Virus record (IMG/VR): IMGVR_UViG_3300050821_006485
Span: 37,203 to 101,202 of that record
Origin: a virus
Strand: one strand, 5' to 3'
DNA length: 64,000 nt
Made by a program: the position numbers and the translations under genes. The notes under the pieces are model-generated. The model was not told the origin of the DNA and ran no database searches. It saw only the letters and a program-made list of their open reading frames with translations. Below are positions 52,740 to 60,691 of the stretch, one piece after another. The number at the start of each line of letters is the position of its first letter. Position 1 is the stretch's first letter.

Positions 52740-53004
52740 CACTTTCCTCCGTACGTAGTACGCTTAGCTTCTTCCCAAGATACGCCTTGAACCGCTTGAC
52801 GTACTTAACCCCGTATTGCTTAATTAGTGCTTGCTCACCGGACATTTGTAAGATACTGTGTAGTGCTGGGATATCTGCGTAGTTCTCCCAATAGGCTTGC
52901 CAGCAATCATCGCAGTTAAGGGCGGGCGGGCACTTGCTTATTTTGTGCTGGCAGGCTACTACCACGTCATGCTTGATCGTTCGATAGCCCCTCATCTGCA
53001 ACAT
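52729..53004 (-). CDS. small Cys-rich protein, 91 aa
   Basis: I choose ATG 53004 because AAGGAGCC lies upstream; a longer frame to 53064 lacks a site. The chain has VACQHKISKCPPALNCDDCW, four cysteines that could form a zinc knuckle, then a helical part with IKQYGVKYVKRFKAYLG. It overlaps the previous gene by 38 bases. Function unknown. Confidence 0.55.
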   Translation of the reverse strand: MLQMRGYRTIKHDVVVACQHKISKCPPALNCDDCWQAYWENYADIPALHSILQMSGEQALIKQYGVKYVKRFKAYLGKKLSVLRTEESDAI

Positions 53005-53371
53005 GTTCCGGCTCCTTTTTGTTTTTAACTCGGAAGAATAGGGCTCTGTAGTGCCCACCCGCATCTAGCGCATTTTCAAGAAACGCTTTGCCTAAACGTT
53101 GACGCAAATTCTCCGGCAAATTCTCGTAACTTTCTGGGTCTTCTAGGACTAAATTCCATAATTGCTTTTCAATAGGCCAATGTAATTCTCTTGCCGCTTT
53201 CAAAAAAATATCGCAAGTATAGTCCACCGGCTCCGCTCGGCATTGGTCTTGCTTAAGTTCGGCGCGACGAATTTGCATGTTTGCACCGGTCTTAAGCAGG
53301 GCATATAACGCCATCGAATTTTTGTACACCTCATCATACTTTCGTAATTGTTCTTTAGTTGTTTCAACCAT
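52967..53371 (-). CDS. hypothetical helical protein, 134 aa
   Basis: A fully helical charged protein starting VETTKEQLRKYDEVYKNSMA with one pair of Cys (DQCRAEPVDYTCD). PENLRQRLGKAFLENALDAG resembles helix-turn-helix spacing but not clearly. It is in the leftward operon with overlapping ends. No family is recognised. Confidence 0.55.
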   Translation of the reverse strand: MVETTKEQLRKYDEVYKNSMALYALLKTGANMQIRRAELKQDQCRAEPVDYTCDIFLKAARELHWPIEKQLWNLVLEDPESYENLPENLRQRLGKAFLENALDAGGHYRALFFRVKNKKEPEHVADEGLSNDQA

Positions 53372-53373
53372 TC

Positions 53374-53625
53374 TTACCTTTCACACTTATTTGGGCACTT
53401 ATAAAGTTGATGATATGCCCATGGGGTTACATTAGAATAATAAAGTGCTATTGTGTCCAATTCAAGATGACGACCACACTGGGGGCACCAATTTTTACGA
53501 TTCCACACCGGTCCCCAATAAATTGGCCTGTCTTGTTGGCAGCGGTCACACCAGCCGCCCCCGATACACCCCGAGTAATCGCAGCCAAATAACCAGCACC
53601 ATGCTCTAAGCACTTGTACCCCCAT
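53374..53625 (-). CDS. Cys-rich zinc-binding protein, 83 aa
   Basis: The sequence has CWLFGCDYSGC, WCDRCQQDRPIYWG, NWCPQCGRHLE and YKCPNKCER, ten cysteines in four clusters. It is likely two small zinc ribbons. Its start overlaps the endonuclease VII-like gene by 20 bases. Function unknown, but such proteins often bind nucleic acids. Confidence 0.55.
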   Translation of the reverse strand: MGVQVLRAWCWLFGCDYSGCIGGGWCDRCQQDRPIYWGPVWNRKNWCPQCGRHLELDTIALYYSNVTPWAYHQLYKCPNKCER

Positions 53626-53989
53626 ATTTCATTTTTTTCTTGACCTTCGCAATACCCAGCAACCCCCAAGTTTTTTTACCTAGCGCTTGCTCGGCGGGCG
53701 GTTTATCGTGGTACTCGGCCAATGCCCTTAGCACATCGGCGGTATTCTTAGGGAACGCTTTTTCTATAAGTCCGTATGCTCGGTTAAGTCTCCACTCTAA
53801 AATTCCCGAGACTAAGCCAGAGGCGTGTCGATGATCGGTGCTCAACCTGTTGCCTAACAATAACCTGTATACCGGGTGTTGGCTCTGGAAGCGCAATATC
53901 TTGTCCCATTCCTCTGGCCTGAGTCTAAACAGTTTCCAGAGCCGCGCCGCTTTCGCGGCGGCTCTCCTTTCTTCTGGAGATTTCTTCAT
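53606..53989 (-). CDS. endonuclease VII-like HNH protein without zinc cysteines
   Basis: STDHRHASGLVSGILEWRLN at residues 50-69 matches the DH-x-H-x-x-G-x-x-R-G-L-L-x-x-x-x-N core of recombination endonuclease VII (T4 gp49), with the DHRH motif at 52-55 and Asn69. The zinc Cys of the family are absent. The C-terminal LGKKTWGLLGIAKVKKKMKY also occurs in a phage subfamily I recall. It probably cleaves branched DNA during recombination or packaging, close to recA. Confidence 0.75.
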   Translation of the reverse strand: MKKSPEERRAAAKAARLWKLFRLRPEEWDKILRFQSQHPVYRLLLGNRLSTDHRHASGLVSGILEWRLNRAYGLIEKAFPKNTADVLRALAEYHDKPPAEQALGKKTWGLLGIAKVKKKMKYGGTSA

Positions 53990-54489
53990 TGCTTAACAAC
54001 CCTGTACTTAAGTCCCAGTAGGGACTTTTTAGTACCGTACTTGTCCGCAGCCTCGTTAGCTTCTATTTCTGTGGAAAAAACTTTTTCCTTTAAACCGGTA
54101 TTAATAGAAGGGCTCCACCCGTCTCCTGTATTAACCTCCACAATCCACTTTCCTATCTCAATGTTAGGATGAATTGCAAAAGGAGGTTTGTAATAAATAG
54201 GGACTTCCGTAGCCTCATACTCACCCCTCTTCCTATTAACCACCTTGTAGTTCAACTTCCCGGCCTGCCTAAGCATACGCAGGATACGCTCGGGAGACCC
54301 AGGCGCTACATGTCCTACCGCATCGCGTACATAGTGCAGAAGCTGGGCGGTGGTGAACGTGGGGTCCGAGGAAGCTAACCGGCGTTCTACGAAGTACTGC
54401 ACGGCGGGCGCTAGCCTACTTGCTAAGGTCTTAATGGTCTTATCTGCCTTTGCAAACGGCACTGGTTTATCTCTGAATAGACTAATCAC
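53986..54489 (-). CDS. probable winged-helix DNA-binding protein, 167 aa
   Basis: Residues about 45-95 read as a winged helix: TTAQLLHYVRDAVGHVAPGS, then ERILRMLRQAGKLNYKVVNR, with a basic wing NRKRGEY. The C-terminal 70 residues form a second small domain with WIVEVNTGDGWSPS and EIEANEAADKYG. It may regulate the replication module. It overlaps the next gene as ATGA. Confidence 0.55.
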   Translation of the reverse strand: MISLFRDKPVPFAKADKTIKTLASRLAPAVQYFVERRLASSDPTFTTAQLLHYVRDAVGHVAPGSPERILRMLRQAGKLNYKVVNRKRGEYEATEVPIYYKPPFAIHPNIEIGKWIVEVNTGDGWSPSINTGLKEKVFSTEIEANEAADKYGTKKSLLGLKYRVVKQ

Positions 54490-54682
54490 TTAGATGGTCC
54501 TCCTCGTACCACTTCTCTGTCTGCCCTTCAATGTTATCGTGGAAATAATCAAAGGCCCAATCGTCGTCTATCAGCTTCAGTTCCTTGATGGCCTTAGTAT
54601 ATACCTTGTCTCGTTCTTTGTTTAGCCGGGCAATTTGCTTTTTATATTGCTGAGCGGTTGATAGTCTGGTTTTCTTTGCCAT
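54482..54682 (-). CDS. small helical protein, 66 aa
   Basis: I choose ATG 54682 (MAKKTRLS) with AGAAGGA upstream; ATG 54691 has no spacing for a site. The chain is a charged coiled coil (QYKKQIARLNKERDKVYTKA) followed by an acidic end DDDWAFDYFHDN. It overlaps the RNA ligase gene by 41 bases. Function unknown. Confidence 0.52.
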   Translation of the reverse strand: MAKKTRLSTAQQYKKQIARLNKERDKVYTKAIKELKLIDDDWAFDYFHDNIEGQTEKWYEEDHLSD

Positions 54683-55844
54683 ACGCCACATCCTTCTCTA
54701 GGAATTTATTCGATACTACCTTAAGAATTAGCCGACCGAGCCCGCGCACATACCGCTCGTTTACTGGACGAATTACAATACCTTCTCTTAATCCCTTGGC
54801 CCCCGGCACGGCGGTTTGCCCATCTACTAATTCCCAAGGAATGTCCTTGAAAGCTCCCGTGTAGAGTATGGGTACCCATTTAACCTTTTGTATATTAAAT
54901 AGGGCAGTAAGTTCATTTCTAGCGGCAGCGTGCATCCAGGCCCCATCGGGCGTTCTAATATCAAAGGCAAAAAGTTGAGGTTCAGAACTCCCATATTGGA
55001 AGTTGCTGCCTTGGCTCGGAGTTACTTCGCCGTATAAACCATACCCTAGATATGCCCGGCACCATTCCTCGATCCAAGGTTGGGACTTTAGTACATCCCG
55101 CCAGATACACTTAGCGTTTACCGCCTTCCACTGTGTTCTAGAGCCCGCGTACATATGTTCGTCACGAAATACAAACCTCGCGTTCGACCCGTGAATTTTT
55201 TCCGTAACTTCAACCTGTTCGTTGGGCTCGAATGCATCCTTGTAGTTCTTAAGGGCCTCTACATCGTACACCGGCATATCGACGCCTTCTTCTGTGCCAT
55301 AGTCGTTCGTACCCCGCGTGCGGATGCGAAGGAAGTGGAGGATATAGTAGAACCAACCCTTGAGACTGCGCGGCCATCGCTTAGCCTTCTTGAAGGTCTC
55401 GTTATCCGCAGAAGTTTCCTTGCCCGCGTCGGGGTCGTAGTGGGTGATGCCAAGGCGTTCCGATACGTCTGCGCCTTCAACAATGCCTGGATAAAGCTGG
55501 CCCACTTCTGCATACAAAACATTAAAATCTGTAACCGGCAGAAGCAGGCCTTCCGACCATTCTCCCCTAAAGCGCTTTACAGTAATACGCCTGCGTTTCT
55601 CCGGTACTGTTCCATCAAGCCCTACGTGCGCTTCCCAAATAAAAGCAAAGGGAGGAGTTTGCGGGATCACACTATCAGGTACGATGTAAACGCCCAAATC
55701 TCCCGCTTTGAATTCGCCTTTCTTCACCACTACTTGATAAGTAGTGTTAGGAATGTCCAGTAATTCTAAGGTATCTGCGTTAGGATGCACATGGGCAGCG
55801 CCTAGTCTCACTACAACTGCGCGATGGTTTGCCTTCTTTTCCAT
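54642..55844 (-). CDS. RNA ligase, Rnl5/Rnl2-like, with N-terminal OB-fold-like domain
   Basis: The nucleotidyltransferase motif I is TEKIHGSN with Lys216 as adenylated residue (KxHG of Rnl2-type ligases). YGLYGEVTPS (motif IIIa/III), LREGIVIRP (motif IV) and LKVVSNKFLE (motif V) follow. The first 105 residues (VVRLGAAHVHPNADTLEL, then GDLGVYIVPDS) form an OB-like domain as in Deinococcus Rnl5-type ligases. It would seal RNA breaks, for example in tRNA cut by host nucleases. The Rnl1-like gene is directly upstream with adjoining stop and start. Confidence 0.87.
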   Translation of the reverse strand: MEKKANHRAVVVRLGAAHVHPNADTLELLDIPNTTYQVVVKKGEFKAGDLGVYIVPDSVIPQTPPFAFIWEAHVGLDGTVPEKRRRITVKRFRGEWSEGLLLPVTDFNVLYAEVGQLYPGIVEGADVSERLGITHYDPDAGKETSADNETFKKAKRWPRSLKGWFYYILHFLRIRTRGTNDYGTEEGVDMPVYDVEALKNYKDAFEPNEQVEVTEKIHGSNARFVFRDEHMYAGSRTQWKAVNAKCIWRDVLKSQPWIEEWCRAYLGYGLYGEVTPSQGSNFQYGSSEPQLFAFDIRTPDGAWMHAAARNELTALFNIQKVKWVPILYTGAFKDIPWELVDGQTAVPGAKGLREGIVIRPVNERYVRGLGRLILKVVSNKFLEKDVAYGKENQTINRSAI

Positions 55845-56966
55845 TTATTCTTCCCTCCTGAAGGGGTCCTGGTCCTTTGTCTTTTCCTTTATCATTCCCC
55901 ATATTACGTCATCGTATGGCCGCTTGTCAAGCATTCTGAATAGCACAGCGCTTACGCTCTTCCTATCCCCTAGCGTAAAGAACTCGGCCAGCGCTTTCCT
56001 AGCTTCCTTGTCCTCCCCGTCTTTCGGTAGTGTACATGATTCGTAAATCGCCTTGGCCTTCTGCTCGATTCTACCGTATTCTGCTTGTAAACCATTCTTC
56101 CAGTAATTAACCCACTCCTGATAATGGCTGGGCGTGTTGTCCAACAATTCCGAGAAACTTTGACCATCTCTGAGCAGTTCCCAGATAGCTTTGGGGCTAA
56201 TAGACGTGAGCAATCGGTGTAGCCTTTGATACTCTAAAAATTTTATTTTGAGCTTTAGCGGCGGTTTTGGGCCTAGATGCCACGTAAGGACATAACCCTC
56301 GGCGTTCTCCGCCTCTTTATCGATCGTATTAAATCTTACGTCCTCCAGCTTCTTGTCAAATTTCTCTACTAGCCTACACCCGTTTAAAGATGCTAAATTT
56401 TCTAACTCGGGGCGACACAATTCTTCGCCGGTCTCAATGTTTATTAGGGTCAGAAGTTCTAGACCTTCCCAATCATATTTAACCACGATTCTGTTGTCTG
56501 GATAAACAATCTCAAACAAAGGCGTCCAACCGCTGGGCCAAATAGCTTTGGACAAATTTTTGTAGTACCACGTAGAAGCCCACGCAGCTTGGTCTGAAAT
56601 AAACGAGCCGCGAGTAGCTATGGCGGGCGTTTCTCCTACACGAAAATATACACCTAAACTTCCATCAGTTTTGGAAGTGACCTCTGGCAACCCTGGGGGC
56701 AAGTTCTCTACTGCCGTCTCTGGCCTATATGCGGTCCCAAGATTAAAGAACTTAGGGAACGGCCTAGCTACAACTTCCTGCGTAGCCGTATTGACAATCA
56801 AGCCCCGGCACTTGCATGTCACATCATCCCAGATACTCTCGAACATCGCCTTCTGCCCATAGTTGTAAATGGTCAGCGGCGCGTAGCGATGGTGCTGGGC
56901 GTTTACCACGCGGTTCTTGACGTGCTCAGCGAGTAGGTCTACGTCTAGGTAATCGGCTAGTTTCAT
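55845..56966 (-). CDS. RNA ligase 1 (T4 Rnl1-like)
   Basis: ATG 56966 overlaps the preceding stop as ATGA; an upstream frame start at 57020 is unlikely. Motif I TSKTDGSLG places the catalytic Lys at position 99, the same number as in T4 Rnl1. CRGLIVN, VARPFPKFFNLG, WTPLFEIVYP (motif III), NAEGYVLTW (motif IV) and LKIKFLEYQRLH (motif V) are typical. T4 Rnl1 repairs tRNA cut by the PrrC anticodon nuclease. Two ligases of different families in one operon suggest an RNA repair function. Confidence 0.9.
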   Translation of the reverse strand: MKLADYLDVDLLAEHVKNRVVNAQHHRYAPLTIYNYGQKAMFESIWDDVTCKCRGLIVNTATQEVVARPFPKFFNLGTAYRPETAVENLPPGLPEVTSKTDGSLGVYFRVGETPAIATRGSFISDQAAWASTWYYKNLSKAIWPSGWTPLFEIVYPDNRIVVKYDWEGLELLTLINIETGEELCRPELENLASLNGCRLVEKFDKKLEDVRFNTIDKEAENAEGYVLTWHLGPKPPLKLKIKFLEYQRLHRLLTSISPKAIWELLRDGQSFSELLDNTPSHYQEWVNYWKNGLQAEYGRIEQKAKAIYESCTLPKDGEDKEARKALAEFFTLGDRKSVSAVLFRMLDKRPYDDVIWGMIKEKTKDQDPFRREE

Positions 56967-57199
56967 TTCGCTTTTACCCGCATCAGCTTGTCTTGCTGAA
57001 GCTTTAGGATACCTTCCCAAGCAGCCGTTATGCGTTCTGGCTTAGCATCACCGGGTAACTCCGCCACGGCTTCAAAGTAATTTTCTCCACTGCCGGACTT
57101 GGTAGTAAGTCTGACCTTACCGCCGAACTCTTCACTAAAAGTTTGAAACACTGGGTCCTCCTTTGGATGATTGCGCTTATCAAATTGAAACGGTCTCAT
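56963..57199 (-). CDS. hypothetical protein, 78 aa
   Basis: ATG 57199 (MRPFQFDK) has GAGG upstream in good position. The chain has a beta-alpha look (GKVRLTTKSGSGENYFEAVA, ERITAAWEGILKLQQD). It overlaps the primase-helicase end by 20 bases and the Rnl1-like gene as ATGA. Function unknown. Confidence 0.52.
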   Translation of the reverse strand: MRPFQFDKRNHPKEDPVFQTFSEEFGGKVRLTTKSGSGENYFEAVAELPGDAKPERITAAWEGILKLQQDKLMRVKAK

Positions 57200-59141
57200 T
57201 ATCAGCCTCGGTGGGTACACCGTTTTGTACTACGATGCCGTTGAAATTACGCGCTTTCAACTCTGCTTTTTGTATTTCGTCATAACTCCGTACTTGTGAT
57301 CTTGCCCCATCAAAGTATAAGAAGCAAGAACCACCAGAAGAATATCGAGATAGTGCTACGTCTACTCTCATTTTTGAGTCAAATGAAGTATCGCTCTCCT
57401 TCATCGCATCGGCTTCTTGGTCATATTCACCTAACTTTAAATCTGAACTAAGAGACTTCCTCCATAGAATTAGCAGGGCATCGCAATCCTTTTCAATGTG
57501 CGAACTACCTTCGGTATCATTGGAATTGATTATGTTGGCTTCGTCTAACTTTTTAGGTTGCAGTATCCGAAATAGTTTTATTCCGTAATCCTTAGCAATC
57601 TTCGCGGACACTTTGCTAATCTGAGAAAGATGCACCGCCCTTAGCCCGGCATTCTTCAGTGTAAGATCGCATAGCAACTGGATGTTGTCCAGTACAATTG
57701 TCTTAACCCCATAACGTCTGATGCAATCTCGCATCAATTTAAAGACATCTTCCGGGTCCCGTACTAACAATGGATACGCAAAGTAAATGTCTCCTTCCCT
57801 ATTTCTCTGTATCTCCTTGGCATCTACCACCGCTAATTTTAGTTCTGCTAACTTCTGCCTAGATTCTTCCGTTCCCGGCTCTGTGATATTGTCTTCGAAA
57901 CCGGTTACCAAACTTACCCATTTCTTAGCTAACCTGGCAGGGCTCATCTCAAGGCAGCACACAAGTACATTCTCGCCATAGCTAGCTGCGAAGTGGTCCG
58001 CGAGATTTAAAGAAAATGTGGTCTTGCCTCGCTTAGAGGGTCCCAAAATATCGCATACATCTCCGTCTTCAAACCCTACTTTACTGTTTAGTTCTTTCCA
58101 AGGAGATACATACTTTGGTGCTAAGTCGTGCTTACCACTTAATTCGTCTTCTAATTGACTTAGCGCATCCTTGGCACTCGTCACGCCTGTTATTTCGAAC
58201 ATCGTGGCGCTTGCTTTGAGTTTCTCAAACTGCTCTAAGGTTCCCCCATTAACAAAGAACTCATTTATGTCTTTGACTCCGGCGGGCAGTATGATCTTCA
58301 AGCACTTATCAATGCCGATCTTACTTGCCATTTCCTGCGCGGCCTTGTTCCCAACTTTGTCACCATCGTAGCATAGGTATATCTTCTCGGGCGCAATGCG
58401 ATCTAGCGTCTCAATCCAAGAATTTTTCTTAACATTAGCACCAGGCACACCCACGGCGTTCTCTATGCCGTTCGACATTGCACTCAGAACATCTTTTTCT
58501 CCTTCCAGAAAAATTATCTCTTGGCAACCTTCGGTGAGCACGCCCGCATTAAATAATCCTGCCTCCCAACCACTAGGGCACGCAAAGTCCTTCTCATTTG
58601 GGGGCATGGTACAGTATTTGGCAAACGTGATGTTTCCTTCCAAACTAAGGTAGGGAATAACCAGTGCCTTCGTTTCCCCTGCCTTCCTGAAGTACACCTT
58701 CTCCTTAAGCCCTAGCTTTTGCCGATCAATGATTTCACGAGTGAACCCGCGTACGTTTAGGAGGTAGTCCATAGCCTCGGCGTCCCCTATGAGGGCTCTA
58801 TGGCACTCGTCTGGGTCGGGCAGTTCATCAGGCTTAGAAGGGCCGCCCGCCCATTCCTTACGGCTATCTATGCCGGGGATTCTGATGCCTAAATGTTCCT
58901 GAAGTGTACGCAGGTTCCCGGTCGCGGCGCAAGAAGCATGATGACAGAAATATAGAGAATCTCTGGTGCTTTCGTCAGTATTTGCTACAGCCATGTAGAA
59001 CTTATAATCTGACTTGTGGCAGAAGGGGCAGGTCTCTATCTGTATCTGCCCTCCAGAAGGTCCTCTGTAATTCCAGCCCTGCTCAGTAACTAACCGCAAC
59101 CCTCGGCTGTTCCGTAAATTCTCTGCACTCGCTTGGCTCAT
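57180..59141 (-). CDS. T7 gp4-type primase-helicase
   Basis: Three domains are visible. N-terminal zinc finger with Cys38, Cys41, Cys66 and Cys71 (CPFCHKS ... YFCHHASC). TOPRIM-type primase core with IIFLEGEKDVLSAMSNG and YLCYDGDKVGNKAAQEM. C-terminal DnaB/RecA-type helicase with Walker A GPSKRGKTTFSLNLA, VLVCCLEMSPARLAKKW, Walker B TIVLDNIQLL and the arginine-finger region. It makes primers and unwinds DNA at the replication fork. I choose ATG 59141 with AGGAAGG upstream over GTG 59150. Confidence 0.9.
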   Translation of the reverse strand: MSQASAENLRNSRGLRLVTEQGWNYRGPSGGQIQIETCPFCHKSDYKFYMAVANTDESTRDSLYFCHHASCAATGNLRTLQEHLGIRIPGIDSRKEWAGGPSKPDELPDPDECHRALIGDAEAMDYLLNVRGFTREIIDRQKLGLKEKVYFRKAGETKALVIPYLSLEGNITFAKYCTMPPNEKDFACPSGWEAGLFNAGVLTEGCQEIIFLEGEKDVLSAMSNGIENAVGVPGANVKKNSWIETLDRIAPEKIYLCYDGDKVGNKAAQEMASKIGIDKCLKIILPAGVKDINEFFVNGGTLEQFEKLKASATMFEITGVTSAKDALSQLEDELSGKHDLAPKYVSPWKELNSKVGFEDGDVCDILGPSKRGKTTFSLNLADHFAASYGENVLVCCLEMSPARLAKKWVSLVTGFEDNITEPGTEESRQKLAELKLAVVDAKEIQRNREGDIYFAYPLLVRDPEDVFKLMRDCIRRYGVKTIVLDNIQLLCDLTLKNAGLRAVHLSQISKVSAKIAKDYGIKLFRILQPKKLDEANIINSNDTEGSSHIEKDCDALLILWRKSLSSDLKLGEYDQEADAMKESDTSFDSKMRVDVALSRYSSGGSCFLYFDGARSQVRSYDEIQKAELKARNFNGIVVQNGVPTEADNETVSI

Positions 59142-59481
59142 CCTTAGCACCTTCCTCGCGTTCGCCGGGCTCTACCGAGCGAACCCAATCTACTAGCTGT
59201 TCTAGGGTCCAATCTTCTAGGCACATTACATGGTGGTCAAATATATGTGCAACCTTTGTCCACGCCGCCTGACTATCAATATTGATATAACTATTAGGAA
59301 AACAATTGCAAGGAAAATCCATGTCAGTTTTCAGCCACGGCCAAAGCTTTTTAATGTTACAATACTGCCGTTTAATACCGCAGGCGTTTGCGGCCATCCC
59401 CAACGCACAATTATTTATGTCTCCGCTTTTTGGGCTGTCAACCGTTACCCTTCCCAACATAATCGCATCGCTTAGTCTCAT
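59083..59481 (-). CDS. hypothetical protein of an 'unknown small' phage/Acidobacteriota-type family, 132 aa
   Basis: The start RLSDAIMLGRVTVDSPKSGD and NCALGMAANACGI are typical of a group of small proteins I have seen in soil phages and Acidobacteriota, where CALG is conserved. The rest has a CNIKKLWPWLK helix and five cysteines. Its end overlaps the primase-helicase start by 59 bases. Function unknown. Confidence 0.58.
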   Translation of the reverse strand: MRLSDAIMLGRVTVDSPKSGDINNCALGMAANACGIKRQYCNIKKLWPWLKTDMDFPCNCFPNSYINIDSQAAWTKVAHIFDHHVMCLEDWTLEQLVDWVRSVEPGEREEGAKDEPSECREFTEQPRVAVSY

Positions 59482-59490
59482 TGTTTTCTC

Positions 59491-59802
59491 CTAGTTGATG
59501 TGCGGCGAAGTATACGCCGCAAATAATGCTCTACCTATCGTACTTAGCTCAAACACTTCTAAATCTCTTCCGGTGTTCGCCTTGATATTCTGCAATTGTA
59601 TCCTATAGAATTCCGTGTTGTCAAGGATAAAACCCAGCTTTAAAAGCACAGCCAAGTCTTCCCTAGTTTCCGTGAAGCGCTTAAACTGCTCTGGATTGTC
59701 CTTGCTTGCATCGGGGAGCATGGAGAGTGCCGAGCCTGTTTTCATCATTTCCGAAATACACGCCATCTGGTTGCTGGTTAGTTCGGGAATTACTGTTGTC
59801 AT
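59491..59802 (-). CDS. hypothetical protein, 103 aa
   Basis: A helical protein with ELTSNQMACISEMMKTGSAL and LAVLLKLGFILDNTEFYRIQ, and LEVFELSTIGRALFAAYTSP near the end. The last part (ELSTIGRALF) resembles a winged-helix wing. It precedes the tRNA. No family is recognised. Confidence 0.55.
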   Translation of the reverse strand: MTTVIPELTSNQMACISEMMKTGSALSMLPDASKDNPEQFKRFTETREDLAVLLKLGFILDNTEFYRIQLQNIKANTGRDLEVFELSTIGRALFAAYTSPHIN

Positions 59803-59816
59803 CTTTCTCCTAATTT

Positions 59817-59892
59817 TGGTGGGCCTGCTTGGACTCGAACCAAGAACCTACGGATTATGAGTCCGCTGCTCTGCCAATTGAGCTACAGGCCC
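59817..59892 (-). tRNA. tRNA with CAU anticodon (Met or Ile2)
   Basis: On the minus strand this folds as a complete cloverleaf: acceptor GGGCCTG/CAGGCCC, D arm around AGCTCAATTGGCAGAGC, anticodon loop CTCATAA with stem GCGGA/TCCGT, and T arm CTTGG-TTCGAGT-CCAAG, followed by encoded ACCA. The discriminator is A. A CAU anticodon can be elongator Met or, if lysidine-modified, Ile2; the sequence does not decide. The 5' end lies under the stop of the upstream HNH gene. Confidence 0.95.
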
Positions 59893-60149
59893 GGTCTCCA
59901 GCCACCTACCCTTTCGAACTTGTCCTCAGTTATATGATAGATTAACCTGTGTGAATGTATGGCATCGTGGCAGCACGAACAAAGACAGATTAGGTTCTCT
60001 TCTGTGTCAGGACCTCCGTGACTTCTAAACACGCAATGGTGCGCGGTTAAATTCTCTCTGTAGCCACAATGGCGGCACTTAAAACCGTCTCTTTTAAAGA
60101 CCCTTTGGCAGAGTATCTGGTACTCTCTAGGCTTTAACCGTAGGCTCAT
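59883..60149 (-). CDS. HNH endonuclease, 88 aa
   Basis: A compact McrA-like HNH domain: FKRDGFKCRHCGYRENLTAH, HHCVFRSHGGPDTEENLICL and CSCCHDAIHSH, with zinc Cys pairs and the HH-N-H catalytic set. Phages carry such nucleases for packaging, anti-host defence or as mobile elements. The stop codon TAG lies inside the tRNA D-arm side of the acceptor stem at 59883-59885, an intimate overlap with the tRNA gene. Confidence 0.87.
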   Translation of the reverse strand: MSLRLKPREYQILCQRVFKRDGFKCRHCGYRENLTAHHCVFRSHGGPDTEENLICLCSCCHDAIHSHRLIYHITEDKFERVGGWRPGL

Positions 60150-60690
60150 ACTTAGCGAATGCCGGGTGTTTTCCTTGTTGTAACTTATCCATTTTGCTTT
60201 TCAGTTCAGCAAAGCTAACCGGTGTGAAGTTCCAATCATCCACGCCGATATCTAGGGACTTGCCATAGGGCGGTAGACCGCCGTGGGAATGGCCGTACAG
60301 GTGCCAAGTGCCTCGTAGGTCGTGGTGCCAGGTTCGTAGTCCGTAATGGAAAAGTACAATCTTATGTCCTTGTTCAGTTATTTCCTTATAATCCGAGATA
60401 GAAGCGAATCTACTCTTCAATTGGTTCTCAGCCAATGCATCGTGATTGCCGCGAATTAGATGGATATGGCCGTGCAGCCGGTCGGCAATGTTTCGTATAT
60501 ACCATGGCTCCGCGTCTCGGCCAAAGGCAAAATCTCCTAGGTGCCAAACAGTATCGCCTTTTCCAACAACCGCGTTCCAGTTTTCCTCCATTGCTCGGTC
60601 CATCTCTCGATAGTCCTTGAATGGCCGGTTGCAGTACCCAATTATGCGGTCGTGTCCGAAGTGGGTATCGGAAATGAAGAAGGTTGCCAT
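60127..60690 (-). CDS. metallophosphoesterase, second copy
   Basis: TFFISDTHFGHDRIIGYCNR (D-x-H), TVWHLGDFAFG (GD), LIRGNHDALAEN (GNHD), KIVLFHYG (H) and WHLYGHSHGG (GHxH) define a calcineurin-like phosphoesterase of the small phage type. It differs clearly from the one at 51749 and both may have different substrates. It overlaps the HNH gene by 23 bases. Confidence 0.88.
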   Translation of the reverse strand: MATFFISDTHFGHDRIIGYCNRPFKDYREMDRAMEENWNAVVGKGDTVWHLGDFAFGRDAEPWYIRNIADRLHGHIHLIRGNHDALAENQLKSRFASISDYKEITEQGHKIVLFHYGLRTWHHDLRGTWHLYGHSHGGLPPYGKSLDIGVDDWNFTPVSFAELKSKMDKLQQGKHPAFAKYEPTVKA

Positions 60691-60691
60691 G

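Noticed and set aside
55155-55763. Rightward 202-residue reading frame
   Set aside because: It is antisense to the RNA ligase gene, whose motifs are all intact.
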